Both the position numbers and the translations under genes were made by a program. Below the pieces are notes generated by a model that saw nothing but the letters and a program-made list of their open reading frames with translations, was not told where the DNA came from and made no database searches. From positions 1 to 52,316 of the forward strand of contig CBFGTV010000018.1 in the NCBI GenBank assembly GCA_965652145.1: a stretch of 52,316 nucleotides of DNA, read 5' to 3'. The DNA is from CBFGTV01 sp965652145 (GTDB lineage Bacteria > Bacillota > Clostridia > Peptostreptococcales > Natronincolaceae). Of this stretch, positions 43,286-51,447 are shown piece by piece (within the stretch, counting starts at the first letter, position 1; every line of letters starts with the position of its first letter).

Positions 43286-43977
43286 TTGAATACCTCCCTG
43301 AATAAAGCGTCTACTGATTTTCCACTTTCCTCTCGAATTTCGTCCACAGCCTTGGTTAAAACAACCTCGCCATCCTTGATAAATATGATATAATCAAGAA
43401 TTTTTTCTATATCTGATATCAGATGAGTAGAAAGGATAATCGTAGCATTTTCATTATAGTTGTTAAGAATGGTATCTAAAATATAATCCCTTGCGGCAGG
43501 ATCAACACCGCCAATGGGTTCATCCAGCAAGTAAAGCTCGGCATTTCGGCTCATTACAAGAATAAGCTGTACCTTTTCCTTCGTACCCTTTGACATGGTT
43601 TTGAGCCTATCATTGGGATTAATCTTTAATTTGGTCAGCATATCATAGGCCCTTTCGGCATTAAAATCCCCATAAAAGTCTTGAAAAAATTGTATTAATT
43701 GCGATACCCTCATCCATTCATTTAAATAGGTTCTTTCAGGTAGATAGGAAACGATTTTCTTTGTTTCGATTCCAGGTTTGTGACCAGCGATTAAAATTTC
43801 GCCGCTGGCGGGGGTTAAGAGCTCATTAAAAAGCTTTATTAATGTACTCTTGCCGCTGCCATTGGGCCCTAATAGTCCAATGATTTGTCCCCGGGGTATG
43901 GTTAAGTTGATATCATTTAATACCCTTTTATTGCCGTAAAACTTGGTTAAATTTCTACATTCAATAATATTATTCAT
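43279..43977 (-). CDS. ABC-2-type transporter ATP-binding protein
   Basis: A 232-residue ATPase. The start is ATG 43977 (MNNIIECRNLTKFYG), inside the last codons of the GntR gene, with AAGGAGG upstream; the frame extends to 44037 without a site. Walker A is GPNGSGKST, the signature TMSKGTKEKVQ is the divergent form of ABC-2 exporters, Walker B is LYLLDEPIGGVDP and the H-loop is LSTHLISDIEK. It overlaps both neighbours by 7-8 nt. It should energise the membrane subunit at 42494. Confidence 0.93.
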   Translation of the reverse strand: MNNIIECRNLTKFYGNKRVLNDINLTIPRGQIIGLLGPNGSGKSTLIKLFNELLTPASGEILIAGHKPGIETKKIVSYLPERTYLNEWMRVSQLIQFFQDFYGDFNAERAYDMLTKLKINPNDRLKTMSKGTKEKVQLILVMSRNAELYLLDEPIGGVDPAARDYILDTILNNYNENATIILSTHLISDIEKILDYIIFIKDGEVVLTKAVDEIREESGKSVDALFREVFKC

Positions 43978-44350
43978 CCTTTTTAGCCTCCTTTTCCAGT
44001 GTGACAGATAGAATATTGATGATTTCTGTACGATCAAAACCCAGCTCCGTCATTTTATTTAAAAAATAGTGAATATGATCCTGCGCTTTTTTTCTTTTAA
44101 TTTCTTGAACCATTTTCATATCCTCCGTTACAAATCTTCCACTGGTGCGGTTAGTGTACAGCAAGCCATCCTCCTCCAGCTTGGCCAGGGCCCGTTGCAT
44201 AGTATTGGGATTGACGGCAGCTTCCTTGGCGAGATCCCTTACTGAAGGCAGCCTAGAGCCAGGGGGAAAAATACCAGTACAGACCATTAACTCAATTTGG
44301 TCAATTAATTGAGCATAAATGGGTCGATCTGATTGCAGCTCCCAGGTCAT
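43970..44350 (-). CDS. YtrA-type GntR-family regulator
   Basis: A 126-residue regulator. The start is ATG 44350 (MTWELQSDRPIYAQL), 7 nt after GAGGAG; a longer frame to 44383 runs into the operator and lacks a site. The winged helix is in RLPSVRDLAKEAAVNPNTMQRALAKLEEDG, and the short two-helix C-terminal tail marks the YtrA subgroup. It overlaps the ABC ATPase gene by 8 nt. A long inverted repeat directly upstream is its likely operator, so the operon is probably self-repressed until an antibiotic-like signal arrives. Confidence 0.92.
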   Translation of the reverse strand: MTWELQSDRPIYAQLIDQIELMVCTGIFPPGSRLPSVRDLAKEAAVNPNTMQRALAKLEEDGLLYTNRTSGRFVTEDMKMVQEIKRKKAQDHIHYFLNKMTELGFDRTEIINILSVTLEKEAKKDE

Positions 44351-44362
44351 TTGATCACTCCT

Positions 44363-44400
44363 CTGTATTATTGTATTAATCACTTAGTACAATAATACAG
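44363..44400 (-). promoter_or_regulatory. Perfect inverted repeat, likely YtrA-type operator
   Basis: CTGTATTATTGTA (44363-44375) and TACAATAATACAG (44388-44400) are exact 13-bp arms around 12 nt, 13 nt before the GntR start. The arms hold -10-like TA-rich hexamers, so binding would block transcription. Confidence 0.75.
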
Positions 44401-44598
44401 ATATGTTATTCAATTGTCAAGTCTCTGATGAATCTTTTTTTATAATCCATATTGATAGGCAGTCAGTTGTCTAAATAGGTTAACCTGTTCCGGTATTCTT
44501 TATTGGCAAACCGTTAGTATTCTAGTAACAACAAAGAGTTAGGAGGAACAGTATTTTCTGCAAAAATCAGAAAATTACCATATTTATGAATTTTGTTG

Positions 44599-44652
44599 TT
44601 GACAGTCATGTCAAAACTATACTAATATATTATTATACTAATATATTAGTAT
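44599..44652 (+). promoter_or_regulatory. TRAP operon promoter with tandem 14-mers and an 18-bp palindrome
   Basis: TTGACA (44599-44604), an 18-nt spacer and TAATAT (44623-44628). The -35 is part of the inverted repeat TTGACA-GTCA-TGTCAA. Over the -10, ATACTAATATATTA occurs twice (44619-44632 and 44635-44648) at 16-bp period, and the second extends to the perfect palindrome ATACTAATATATTAGTAT (44635-44652). An 18-mer with two changes lies before uxuA. Likely operator for the GntR/FCD protein at 47716. Confidence 0.7.
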
Positions 44653-44680
44653 ATCACTAAAATTTAAAGGAGAGATGGAA

Positions 44681-45688
44681 ATGAAGAGGAAACTAATATT
44701 GGCATTATCCCTGGTTTTTATCTTGACAACCTTTTCTGCATGCTCAAAGCAAGCAACAACAGGCAGTAATAATGAAAACGATAACATGGTCTTTGTTCTA
44801 AAGGTAGGCATGGTGGTTACTGACCAGGACCCCATGTATCTTGGGGCCATGGAGCTGAAAAAAAATGTAGAAGAGCGGACTAACGGAAGAATGAAGGTAG
44901 AGGTTTATCCCAGCTCCCAACTGGGTGATACAAAGGATGTTATGGAGCAGGCCAAAATGGGTGCAAACGTTGCTGCCATTTCAGATGCTGCGCTGATGTC
45001 GGAAATCGTACCGGAAATAGGCGTCCTGGCGGCCCCTTATGTTGTTGATAATTATGAGGAGGCAGAAAAATTGGTAACCTCTGATTTATTCAAGGGCTGG
45101 TACGATAAAGTGGCTGCAAGTGGTTATAAGGTACTGTCCTTTAATTGGTACCAGGGCGACAGACATTTTATGACAAGTAAGCCAGTGGAAAAACCGGAGG
45201 ACTTAAAGGGATTAAGGATTAGAACTCCTGGCTCCCCCATATTTACAGACTCAGTTAATGCCATGGGAGCCAATGCTACGGCCCTGGCCTGGGGCGAGGT
45301 ATACCCTGGCTTACAGCAAAAGGTAATTGATGGGTTTGAGGCCCAATATCCGGCCATCGTAGGGGCCAGACTTTATGAAATTTCAAAATACATAGCTAAA
45401 ACTGGGCATTTTCAATTAATGTCACCCCTTATAGTGGGCAATCAATTCTTTGAAGCATTACCTGTCGATATACAGCAAATATTGATTGAAGAAGCAGAAA
45501 ACGCAGGAAGATACGCTTCTCAGCAAACACTTAACAGCCTGACTGAAAACGAAGAGCTAATGAAGGCGGAGGGCGTGACAATTATAGAGGTTAATATAGC
45601 ACCCTTTAAAGAAGCCAGCCAATCAGTCTATGAAAAAAATAATCTTCTGGAGGCAAAAAAACAGGTCGATGCGCTATTAGGTAAGTAG
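44681..45688 (+). CDS. dctP: TRAP transporter substrate-binding protein (DctP)
   Basis: A 335-residue lipoprotein. The start is ATG 44681, about 9 nt after AAAGGAG; an in-frame ATG at 44675 is too close. The signal peptide ends in the lipobox FSAC. DctP features are GDTKDVMEQAKMGA, the arginine-bearing LKGLRIRTPGSPIF (the conserved R pairs with the substrate carboxylate) and WGEVYPGLQQKVIDGFEAQ. DctQ and DctM follow. With UxuA and a UxuB-like reductase downstream, the ligand is probably a hexuronate such as glucuronate or fructuronate (inference). Confidence 0.93.
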   Translation: MKRKLILALSLVFILTTFSACSKQATTGSNNENDNMVFVLKVGMVVTDQDPMYLGAMELKKNVEERTNGRMKVEVYPSSQLGDTKDVMEQAKMGANVAAISDAALMSEIVPEIGVLAAPYVVDNYEEAEKLVTSDLFKGWYDKVAASGYKVLSFNWYQGDRHFMTSKPVEKPEDLKGLRIRTPGSPIFTDSVNAMGANATALAWGEVYPGLQQKVIDGFEAQYPAIVGARLYEISKYIAKTGHFQLMSPLIVGNQFFEALPVDIQQILIEEAENAGRYASQQTLNSLTENEELMKAEGVTIIEVNIAPFKEASQSVYEKNNLLEAKKQVDALLGK

Positions 45689-45711
45689 ACTTCTCTAAAA
45701 GGAGTGGGATC

Positions 45712-46230
45712 ATGAGTGGGTTTTTAAATATCATTAAAAAAGCTGAAATCTTGATAGGAACGGTGTTGATCACTTTTATTGTTCTACTGGTTTTTATTGC
45801 GGCTTTGGTCAGATGGATTGGCTTTCCCATAGCCTGGTCAATCGATGCAGCACAGCTGTTATTTGGCTGGGTGGTGTTTTTAGGAGCAGACATTGCCCTA
45901 AAAAATGACAGCCATATTGGTGTAGATATGCTTGTCAACAGGCTTTCCATAAAGACAAGAAGAATAATCAAAATAGTTAATCTTCTCTGTATTCAAGCAT
46001 TTCTAACTATAATAATCTACCATGGAGTCAATCTGTCAATTGACAACTATGAAAGGCTTTTTAACACCTTACGCTTAAGCTATTCCTATGCAACCATCAG
46101 CGTACCGGTGGGATGCACCCTGATGTTTCTCACAAACTGTGAAAAAATATTAAAGGTTATAAAGGAGGCCAGCCAAAAACAGTCGTTAAATGAGGTGAAA
46201 CACGAGGAGGGAGAGGTTCGATCATGGTAA
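45712..46230 (+). CDS. dctQ: TRAP transporter small permease (DctQ)
   Basis: A 172-residue protein with four helices, about 14-35, 45-65, 85-108 and 125-150. The DctQ region WSIDAAQLLFGWVVFLGADIALKNDSHIGVDML carries the conserved W, E/D and R-x-D-type sites. It starts 23 nt after DctP with AAAGGAGTGGG, and overlaps DctM by 7 nt. The subunit pairs with DctM in the membrane. Confidence 0.92.
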   Translation: MSGFLNIIKKAEILIGTVLITFIVLLVFIAALVRWIGFPIAWSIDAAQLLFGWVVFLGADIALKNDSHIGVDMLVNRLSIKTRRIIKIVNLLCIQAFLTIIIYHGVNLSIDNYERLFNTLRLSYSYATISVPVGCTLMFLTNCEKILKVIKEASQKQSLNEVKHEEGEVRSW

Positions 46231-47519
46231 TATTGATATTAATTTTTATTTTATTGCTGTTAATGGGCATGCCCCTTGCTTTCACAATTGGAATTTCCAG
46301 TTTAACCTTTTTTATAGTACAGTCAAATCTTCCCCTTGGTATAGCAGTACAGAAGATGATCGCTGCTACCCAGTCCTTTCCCCTTTTGGCAGTACCCTTC
46401 TTTGTCATGGCAGGGAATTTAATGAATGCCGCAGGAATAACAGAAAGACTGGTAAAATTCTCTACAACCATTACAGGGCACTTAACAGGAGGCTTAGCTC
46501 AGGTTTCAGTGATATTATCTGCATTGATGGGCGGTGTCTCGGGGTCAGCCGTTGCCGATGCCGCCATGGAATCAAGATTGTTGGGCCCCGATATGACAAA
46601 GCAGGGCTATCCGAAGGGCTACAGCGCCGCTGTAATTGGCTTAACCTCTCTGATTACCGCCACGATTCCTCCCAGCGTTGGGTTGATATTATATGGCTTT
46701 ACCGGGGAGGTTTCGATAGGCAGGCTCTTTGTTGCCGGAATTATTCCCGGTATGATGATGTGTGGTATATTAATGGGCACTGTATATTTTACAATGAAGG
46801 ACAAAGAAAAAAAGGGGCTCTGTACCATACCTAAGATGGAAAGGGCGTCCAAAGAAGCCATTACAAAATCCATGATGGAAAGCTTCTGGGCATTATTATT
46901 CCCAATTGTTTTAATAGTGACCATTAGATTTGGTATTTTTACCCCTTCAGAGGCAGGGGCCTTCGCCGTAGTGTATGCATTTTTGGTCGGTACCCTTATC
47001 TACAAGGAACTAAGCTTTAAGGGGGCAATTGAGGTGCTGCGCCAAACGATAAACGACAATGGAATGATCATGCTGATCATTGCCTGCTCAGGAATTTTTG
47101 GGTACGTAATTGTTTACAATCAACTACCCCAAACAATGGCGCAATTCATCACCGGCATCACCACCCACCCCCAGCTACTATTGTTCATCATCCTGTCCTT
47201 TTTATTTGTGGCAGGAATGTTTATGGAGGCTACGGTAAATACCTTATTGCTGACACCAATATTTCTTCCAATTGTTAAAAGTGTAGGGATAGATCCGGTA
47301 CACTTTGGAATTCTAATGATGACCATTATCACGATGGGAGGGATGACCCCGCCGGTGGGGGTTACAATGTACACTACCTGCCAATTGATTGGTTGTCCTA
47401 CCGAAGAATATGTTAAGGAGTCGGTTCCCTTTATTGCAATGATTGTACTTCAGGTAGTACTTTTGGCGCTGTTCCCGCAGATTGTAATGTGGCTGCCAAA
47501 TTTATTGTTTCCAGCGTGA
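46224..47519 (+). CDS. dctM: TRAP transporter large permease (DctM)
   Basis: A 431-residue permease with about twelve helices. Typical segments are LLLMGMPLAFTIGISSLTFF near the N-terminus, FPLLAVPFFVMAGNLMNAAGIT, GGVSGSAVADAAMESRLLGPDM and GGMTPPVGVTMYTTCQL at the end. These are signatures of DctM, which carries the ion-coupled transport path. GAGGGAGAGG precedes the ATG inside the end of DctQ. It closes the TRAP unit, with the GntR regulator 196 nt later. Confidence 0.94.
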   Translation: MVILILIFILLLLMGMPLAFTIGISSLTFFIVQSNLPLGIAVQKMIAATQSFPLLAVPFFVMAGNLMNAAGITERLVKFSTTITGHLTGGLAQVSVILSALMGGVSGSAVADAAMESRLLGPDMTKQGYPKGYSAAVIGLTSLITATIPPSVGLILYGFTGEVSIGRLFVAGIIPGMMMCGILMGTVYFTMKDKEKKGLCTIPKMERASKEAITKSMMESFWALLFPIVLIVTIRFGIFTPSEAGAFAVVYAFLVGTLIYKELSFKGAIEVLRQTINDNGMIMLIIACSGIFGYVIVYNQLPQTMAQFITGITTHPQLLLFIILSFLFVAGMFMEATVNTLLLTPIFLPIVKSVGIDPVHFGILMMTIITMGGMTPPVGVTMYTTCQLIGCPTEEYVKESVPFIAMIVLQVVLLALFPQIVMWLPNLLFPA

Positions 47520-47715
47520 ATATCAATATAGTTAGTGAAAAAGGTTTTAATTTAGAATCATTACAAAAATGGGAATAAATATGATAGAATTAAATTAATT
47601 TAGCATAAAATGACACATTGATTTATATATGCGATGCCAACTGCTGTTGAGGTTAATATAAACAGCATACATATCGATTAAATGACGATAAATTATTTAT
47701 TTTATGGAGGGTTGT

Positions 47716-48456
47716 ATGAATACAAATGAGATTGCTTTATTTAAACATTCATCTTTTAACATTGGGGATAGTGTATATTACACTCTTCGTAAAAATATTA
47801 TGACCTTAAATCTAAAGCCTGGTGAAGTTCTGAGTGTTAAGGATATATCAGAAAAATGGAATGTGAGCCGTTCTCCGGTAAGGGATGCGCTAATCAAGCT
47901 GGAAAAGGAGGGCCTTGTGGAGATTATTCCTCAAAAGGGAACCACTGTTTCCAAAATTGATTTAAAGCGGGTTTTAGAGGAGCGCTTTCTAAGGGAAAGT
48001 CTGGAAGAAAAGGCAATCAGACAATTTATTAAATGCTATAGGGAAAGTGATATAGCCATAATGAAGCACTGTATTGAAATGCAAAAGCAAAGCCTTAAGG
48101 ATAACGACTATATATCATTTTTAAACTACGATGATAATTTTCATCATGCCTTCTTCAAGGCCATAGATAAGGAAATGTGCTGGGAGATTATAGAGAGTAT
48201 GTCAGGCCATTATAAAAGAATCAGGCTGATGTCCCTATGGGATCTTGACATACTTTCCAATGTCGTGCTTCAGCATGAGGAAATTTTAGAAAACATATGC
48301 AGCAGCAATTTAGCAGGTGCCTCTGAAATACTAATCAAGCATCTTTCCAAGCTTTCCATGGAGGAGCTGGGGCTAATTAAAAAGTATCCTGAATATTTCA
48401 AGGAGACAGATGTAGAGGCTACCTTAATGAGGAGCTTTGAGTATTCCCAGGAATAA
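47716..48456 (+). CDS. GntR/FCD-family transcriptional regulator (UxuR-like role)
   Basis: A 246-residue regulator. ATG 47716 (MNTNEIALFK) follows GGAGGG; an ATG at 47704 lacks a site. The winged helix has LSVKDISEKWNVSRSPVRDALIKLEKEGL (the SRSPVRDAL motif marks the family) and the C-terminal all-helical FCD domain has DDNFHHAFF and H-bearing helices for a metal/acid ligand. It lies between the TRAP genes and uxuA, and near-identical 18-bp palindromes precede both. It is the likely repressor of uronate uptake and use, with a fructuronate- or mannonate-type inducer (inference). Confidence 0.9.
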   Translation: MNTNEIALFKHSSFNIGDSVYYTLRKNIMTLNLKPGEVLSVKDISEKWNVSRSPVRDALIKLEKEGLVEIIPQKGTTVSKIDLKRVLEERFLRESLEEKAIRQFIKCYRESDIAIMKHCIEMQKQSLKDNDYISFLNYDDNFHHAFFKAIDKEMCWEIIESMSGHYKRIRLMSLWDLDILSNVVLQHEEILENICSSNLAGASEILIKHLSKLSMEELGLIKKYPEYFKETDVEATLMRSFEYSQE

Positions 48457-48532
48457 TTTATATGGCTGAACTTTTGAACTTAAGGAATTAGGCTTCTCCT
48501 AATGACCTGATATAAAGGTGTATGCCCTTGGG

Positions 48533-48563
48533 ATTAGTTTCAGCAAGACAGACTAATTTTTTT
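48533..48563 (+). terminator. Terminator after the GntR gene
   Basis: ATTAGT (48533-48538) and ACTAAT (48552-48557) arms followed by seven T residues. A second small hairpin, ATTAGG-N5-CCTAAT, lies at 48487-48503. Confidence 0.7.
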
Positions 48564-48582
48564 GAATAAGCCAAGTTTATTC

Positions 48583-48600
48583 ATACTGATATACTAGTAT
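48583..48600 (+). promoter_or_regulatory. 18-bp palindrome before uxuA, second copy of the uronate operator
   Basis: ATACTGATATACTAGTAT differs by two bases from the palindrome at 44635-44652. It lies 22 nt before the uxuA start. A further inverted repeat, TGAATAA-N7-TTATTCA (48563-48583), is adjacent. Co-regulation with the TRAP operon is inferred. Confidence 0.65.
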
Positions 48601-48621
48601 TTTAGCATAGGAGATGGATAT

Positions 48622-49701
48622 ATGAAAATGGTACTTAGATGGTTTGGGAGCAAGCATGATACGGTAACCCTTGAGCAAATAAGACAGATTCCCGGTTGTG
48701 TCGGAGTCATAACAACCCTGTATAACGCTCAGCCCGGTGAAGTATGGAGTATTGCTGATATTCAAGCAATGAAGGCCGAGGTGGAAGGATCAGGCCTTGA
48801 AATATTGGGGATTGAGAGTGTTAATATACATGATGATATTAAAATTGGCCTCCCCACAAGGGATCAATATATTGAAAATTATATCAAAACCCTAAAGAAT
48901 CTAGGAAAGGAAGGGATCAACTTAATATGCTATAACTTTATGCCGGTATTTGACTGGACTAGGTCAGATTTGGCAAAGCAAAGGCCAGATGGTTCCTACG
49001 TGCTTTCCTATGACCAGGAGCTGATCAATCAAATCGACCCTACCAGGATGTTTGCGGAAATGGACGCAGGCTCCAATGGATTTCTTTTACCTGGCTGGGA
49101 GCCAGAGCGGCTGGGCCGGGTAAAGGAATTGTTTGAAATGTATAAGGGAGTAGATGAAGAAAGGCTGTTTGACAATTTAGTATATTTCCTCAAGGCGATC
49201 ATGCCAACCTGTGAAAAGTATAATATTAAGATGGCTATTCATATGGATGACCCGGCCTGGTCTGTATTTGGCCTGCCAAGGATTGTAAACAATAAAGGAA
49301 ATATACAAAGGATACTGGATGCTGTGCCTGTAGAAAACAATGGCTTGACCCTGTGTACCGGCTCCCTTGGGTCAGATCCCTCCAATAATATTCCCGATAT
49401 CATCAGGAGCTTTAAAGGCCGAATTCATTTTGCTCATGTTAGAAATCTAATTCATCTTGGGCCTGGCAAGTTTGATGAGTCGGCCCACCCTTCCTGCGAT
49501 GGCTCTTTAGATATGTACGAGATCATGCGGGCCCTCTACGAAATAGGCATGACGGGGCCGATTAGACCTGATCATGGAAGAATGATCTGGGGGGAAAAGG
49601 CCATGCCAGGCTATGGTCTATATGATCGGGCCCTGGGTGCCTGCTACTTAATGGGTTTATGGGAAGCAATAGCAAAAACCCACAAGCTATCGTCTAAATA
49701 A
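48622..49701 (+). CDS. uxuA: D-mannonate dehydratase
   Basis: A 359-residue TIM-barrel enzyme that dehydrates D-mannonate to 2-keto-3-deoxy-D-gluconate. Family sequence is clear throughout: MVLRWFGSKHDTVTLEQIRQ at the N-terminus, NLICYNFMPVFDWTRSDLA, AIHMDDPAWS, CTGSLGSDPSNNIPDI, IHFAHVRN and RPDHGRMIWGE, the last ones holding the Cys/His/Asp metal ligands. GGAG precedes the ATG. It is 17 nt before uxuB. With the UxuB-like reductase and TRAP importer it forms a hexuronate pathway; UxaC isomerase is not in the window. Confidence 0.96.
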   Translation: MKMVLRWFGSKHDTVTLEQIRQIPGCVGVITTLYNAQPGEVWSIADIQAMKAEVEGSGLEILGIESVNIHDDIKIGLPTRDQYIENYIKTLKNLGKEGINLICYNFMPVFDWTRSDLAKQRPDGSYVLSYDQELINQIDPTRMFAEMDAGSNGFLLPGWEPERLGRVKELFEMYKGVDEERLFDNLVYFLKAIMPTCEKYNIKMAIHMDDPAWSVFGLPRIVNNKGNIQRILDAVPVENNGLTLCTGSLGSDPSNNIPDIIRSFKGRIHFAHVRNLIHLGPGKFDESAHPSCDGSLDMYEIMRALYEIGMTGPIRPDHGRMIWGEKAMPGYGLYDRALGACYLMGLWEAIAKTHKLSSK

Positions 49702-49718
49702 AAATAAGGAGTAGAACA

Positions 49719-51320
49719 ATGAGACTTAACCTAAATGAACTGAAAAAGACTGCCCTTTGGGAATCAGCAGGCTTTAAGCTCCCGAAGTTTAACATAGAGG
49801 AGGTTAAGGAAGCCACAAAGAAAGAACCCGTCTGGATTCACCTTGGGGCTGGTAATATTTTTAGAGCCCTTATGGCCAACATGCTGCAAAACATGCTGAA
49901 TGAAGGCAAGGGTAATAAAGGAGTGATTGCGGCAGGGGATGAGATGATACGGGAATTATACCAAGCCCATGATAACCTGACCTGTCTTGTGACAATAAAG
50001 GCCGATGGCACCATAGAAAAAACAATAATAGCCAGTATTGCGGAGTCTTTGGTGCTGGATTCCCAGGAGAAGGCTGATTGGAATAGATTAACGGATATTT
50101 TCGCCAGCGCCAGCCTGCAAATGATAAGCTTCACCATTACTGAAAAGGGCTATAGCCTGGTGGATTCCAGGGGTGAGTATCTTCCCGGAGTGATTGAAGA
50201 TTTTAATAAGGGGCCCCATTCACCAACAAGCTTTATGGGAAAATTGACAACACTGGTTTACGAAAGATATATAAGGGGGAAGCAGCCGGTTTCCCTTGTC
50301 AGTATGGACAATTGTTCCCAAAATGGAATCAAGCTGCATAGCGCTGTACTGGCCTATGCAAGGGCTTGGGAAGAAAGGGAGCTGGCAGCCCCAGGCTTCG
50401 TAGAATACATTAATAATCCTAACCAGGTGGCCTTCCCCTGGACTATGATCGACAAAATTACGCCCAGGCCCGACCCTGGTATTAGAAGTATGCTTCAGGA
50501 ATGTGGCTTTGAGGATGTTGAAGATATTGTTACTTCAAGAAAGAGCTATGCAGCTCCCTTTGTAAATGCAGAGGAGCCTGAATATCTCGTAATAGAGGAC
50601 CTGTTTCCAAATGGCAGACCCAAGCTAGAGGAGGCCGGAGCCATTTTTACTGACAGAGGGACTGTTGAAAGGGTAGAAAAAATGAAGGTATGTACCTGCC
50701 TCAATCCCCTGCATACGGCCCTTGCCATCTATGGCTGTCTATTGGGCTACAATTCCATAGCCAAGGAGATGAAGGACCCTCAACTGAAGACTTTGGTGGA
50801 AAAAATAGGCTACATGGAGGGACTGCCTGTCGTGGTCAACCCAGAGATCATTGACCCCGGAAGATTTTTAGAGGAGGTCTTAAAGGTCAGGCTTCCCAAT
50901 CCATTTATGCCTGATACCCCTCAGCGAATTGCAGGCGATACCTCCCAAAAGCTGAGTATTCGCTTTGGTGAGACAATAAAGGCGTATGAAAAAAGGGCAG
51001 ATATAAAGGCCAAGGATTTAAAATATATTCCCCTGGTGCTGGCAGGGTGGTGCAGGTATCTGATGAGGGTAAATGATGAGGGGAACCAAATGGAGCTAAG
51101 TCCTGACCCGTTACTGAAGGAGCTGACGGGCTATCTTAAATCAATTTCTCTGGGAGATAAGGGGCCCTTTCACCAGCAGCTTCAGCCGATACTTTCAAAT
51201 GAAGCAATCTTCGGAGTTAATCTTTACAAAGTAGGCTTGGGTGAACGGATCGAGGAGTATTTTATGGAGCTGATGGTCGAAAGGGGAGCAGTTAGAAAAA
51301 CCTTAATCAAATATCTTTAA
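49719..51320 (+). CDS. uxuB: Mannitol-dehydrogenase-family fructuronate reductase (UxuB-like)
   Basis: A 533-residue NAD(H)-dependent polyol/uronate dehydrogenase of the long-chain mannitol dehydrogenase family. The N-terminal Rossmann segment is IHLGAGNIFRALMANML, and the catalytic segment KVCTCLNPLHTALA has the Lys/Asn/His set. MDNCSQNG and PWTMIDKITPRPD are further family motifs. Placement 17 nt after uxuA makes D-fructuronate to D-mannonate reduction the best guess; tagaturonate reductase or mannitol dehydrogenase are alternatives. AAGGAG precedes the ATG. Confidence 0.88.
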   Translation: MRLNLNELKKTALWESAGFKLPKFNIEEVKEATKKEPVWIHLGAGNIFRALMANMLQNMLNEGKGNKGVIAAGDEMIRELYQAHDNLTCLVTIKADGTIEKTIIASIAESLVLDSQEKADWNRLTDIFASASLQMISFTITEKGYSLVDSRGEYLPGVIEDFNKGPHSPTSFMGKLTTLVYERYIRGKQPVSLVSMDNCSQNGIKLHSAVLAYARAWEERELAAPGFVEYINNPNQVAFPWTMIDKITPRPDPGIRSMLQECGFEDVEDIVTSRKSYAAPFVNAEEPEYLVIEDLFPNGRPKLEEAGAIFTDRGTVERVEKMKVCTCLNPLHTALAIYGCLLGYNSIAKEMKDPQLKTLVEKIGYMEGLPVVVNPEIIDPGRFLEEVLKVRLPNPFMPDTPQRIAGDTSQKLSIRFGETIKAYEKRADIKAKDLKYIPLVLAGWCRYLMRVNDEGNQMELSPDPLLKELTGYLKSISLGDKGPFHQQLQPILSNEAIFGVNLYKVGLGERIEEYFMELMVERGAVRKTLIKYL

Positions 51321-51338
51321 TTATAAATAATTGATTAT

Positions 51339-51366
51339 GCCTATGGTGAATTTACTATAGGCTTTA
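51339..51366 (+). terminator. Weak hairpin after uxuB
   Basis: GCCTAT (51339-51344) and ATAGGC (51357-51362) arms followed by a short T stretch. It may attenuate, not end, transcription into the next gene. Confidence 0.45.
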
Positions 51367-51447
51367 CTATATGGAAAAATTATGGAGGGATTATTAAAAA
51401 AAAATAGAATTTACATCAAAGTAGGATGAAAGATTGGAGGGGTGGTA

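Noticed and set aside
44619..44652. Repeat array reading as a possible CRISPR or satellite
   Set aside because: There are only two copies with a 2-nt gap, over a promoter; operator half-sites explain them better.
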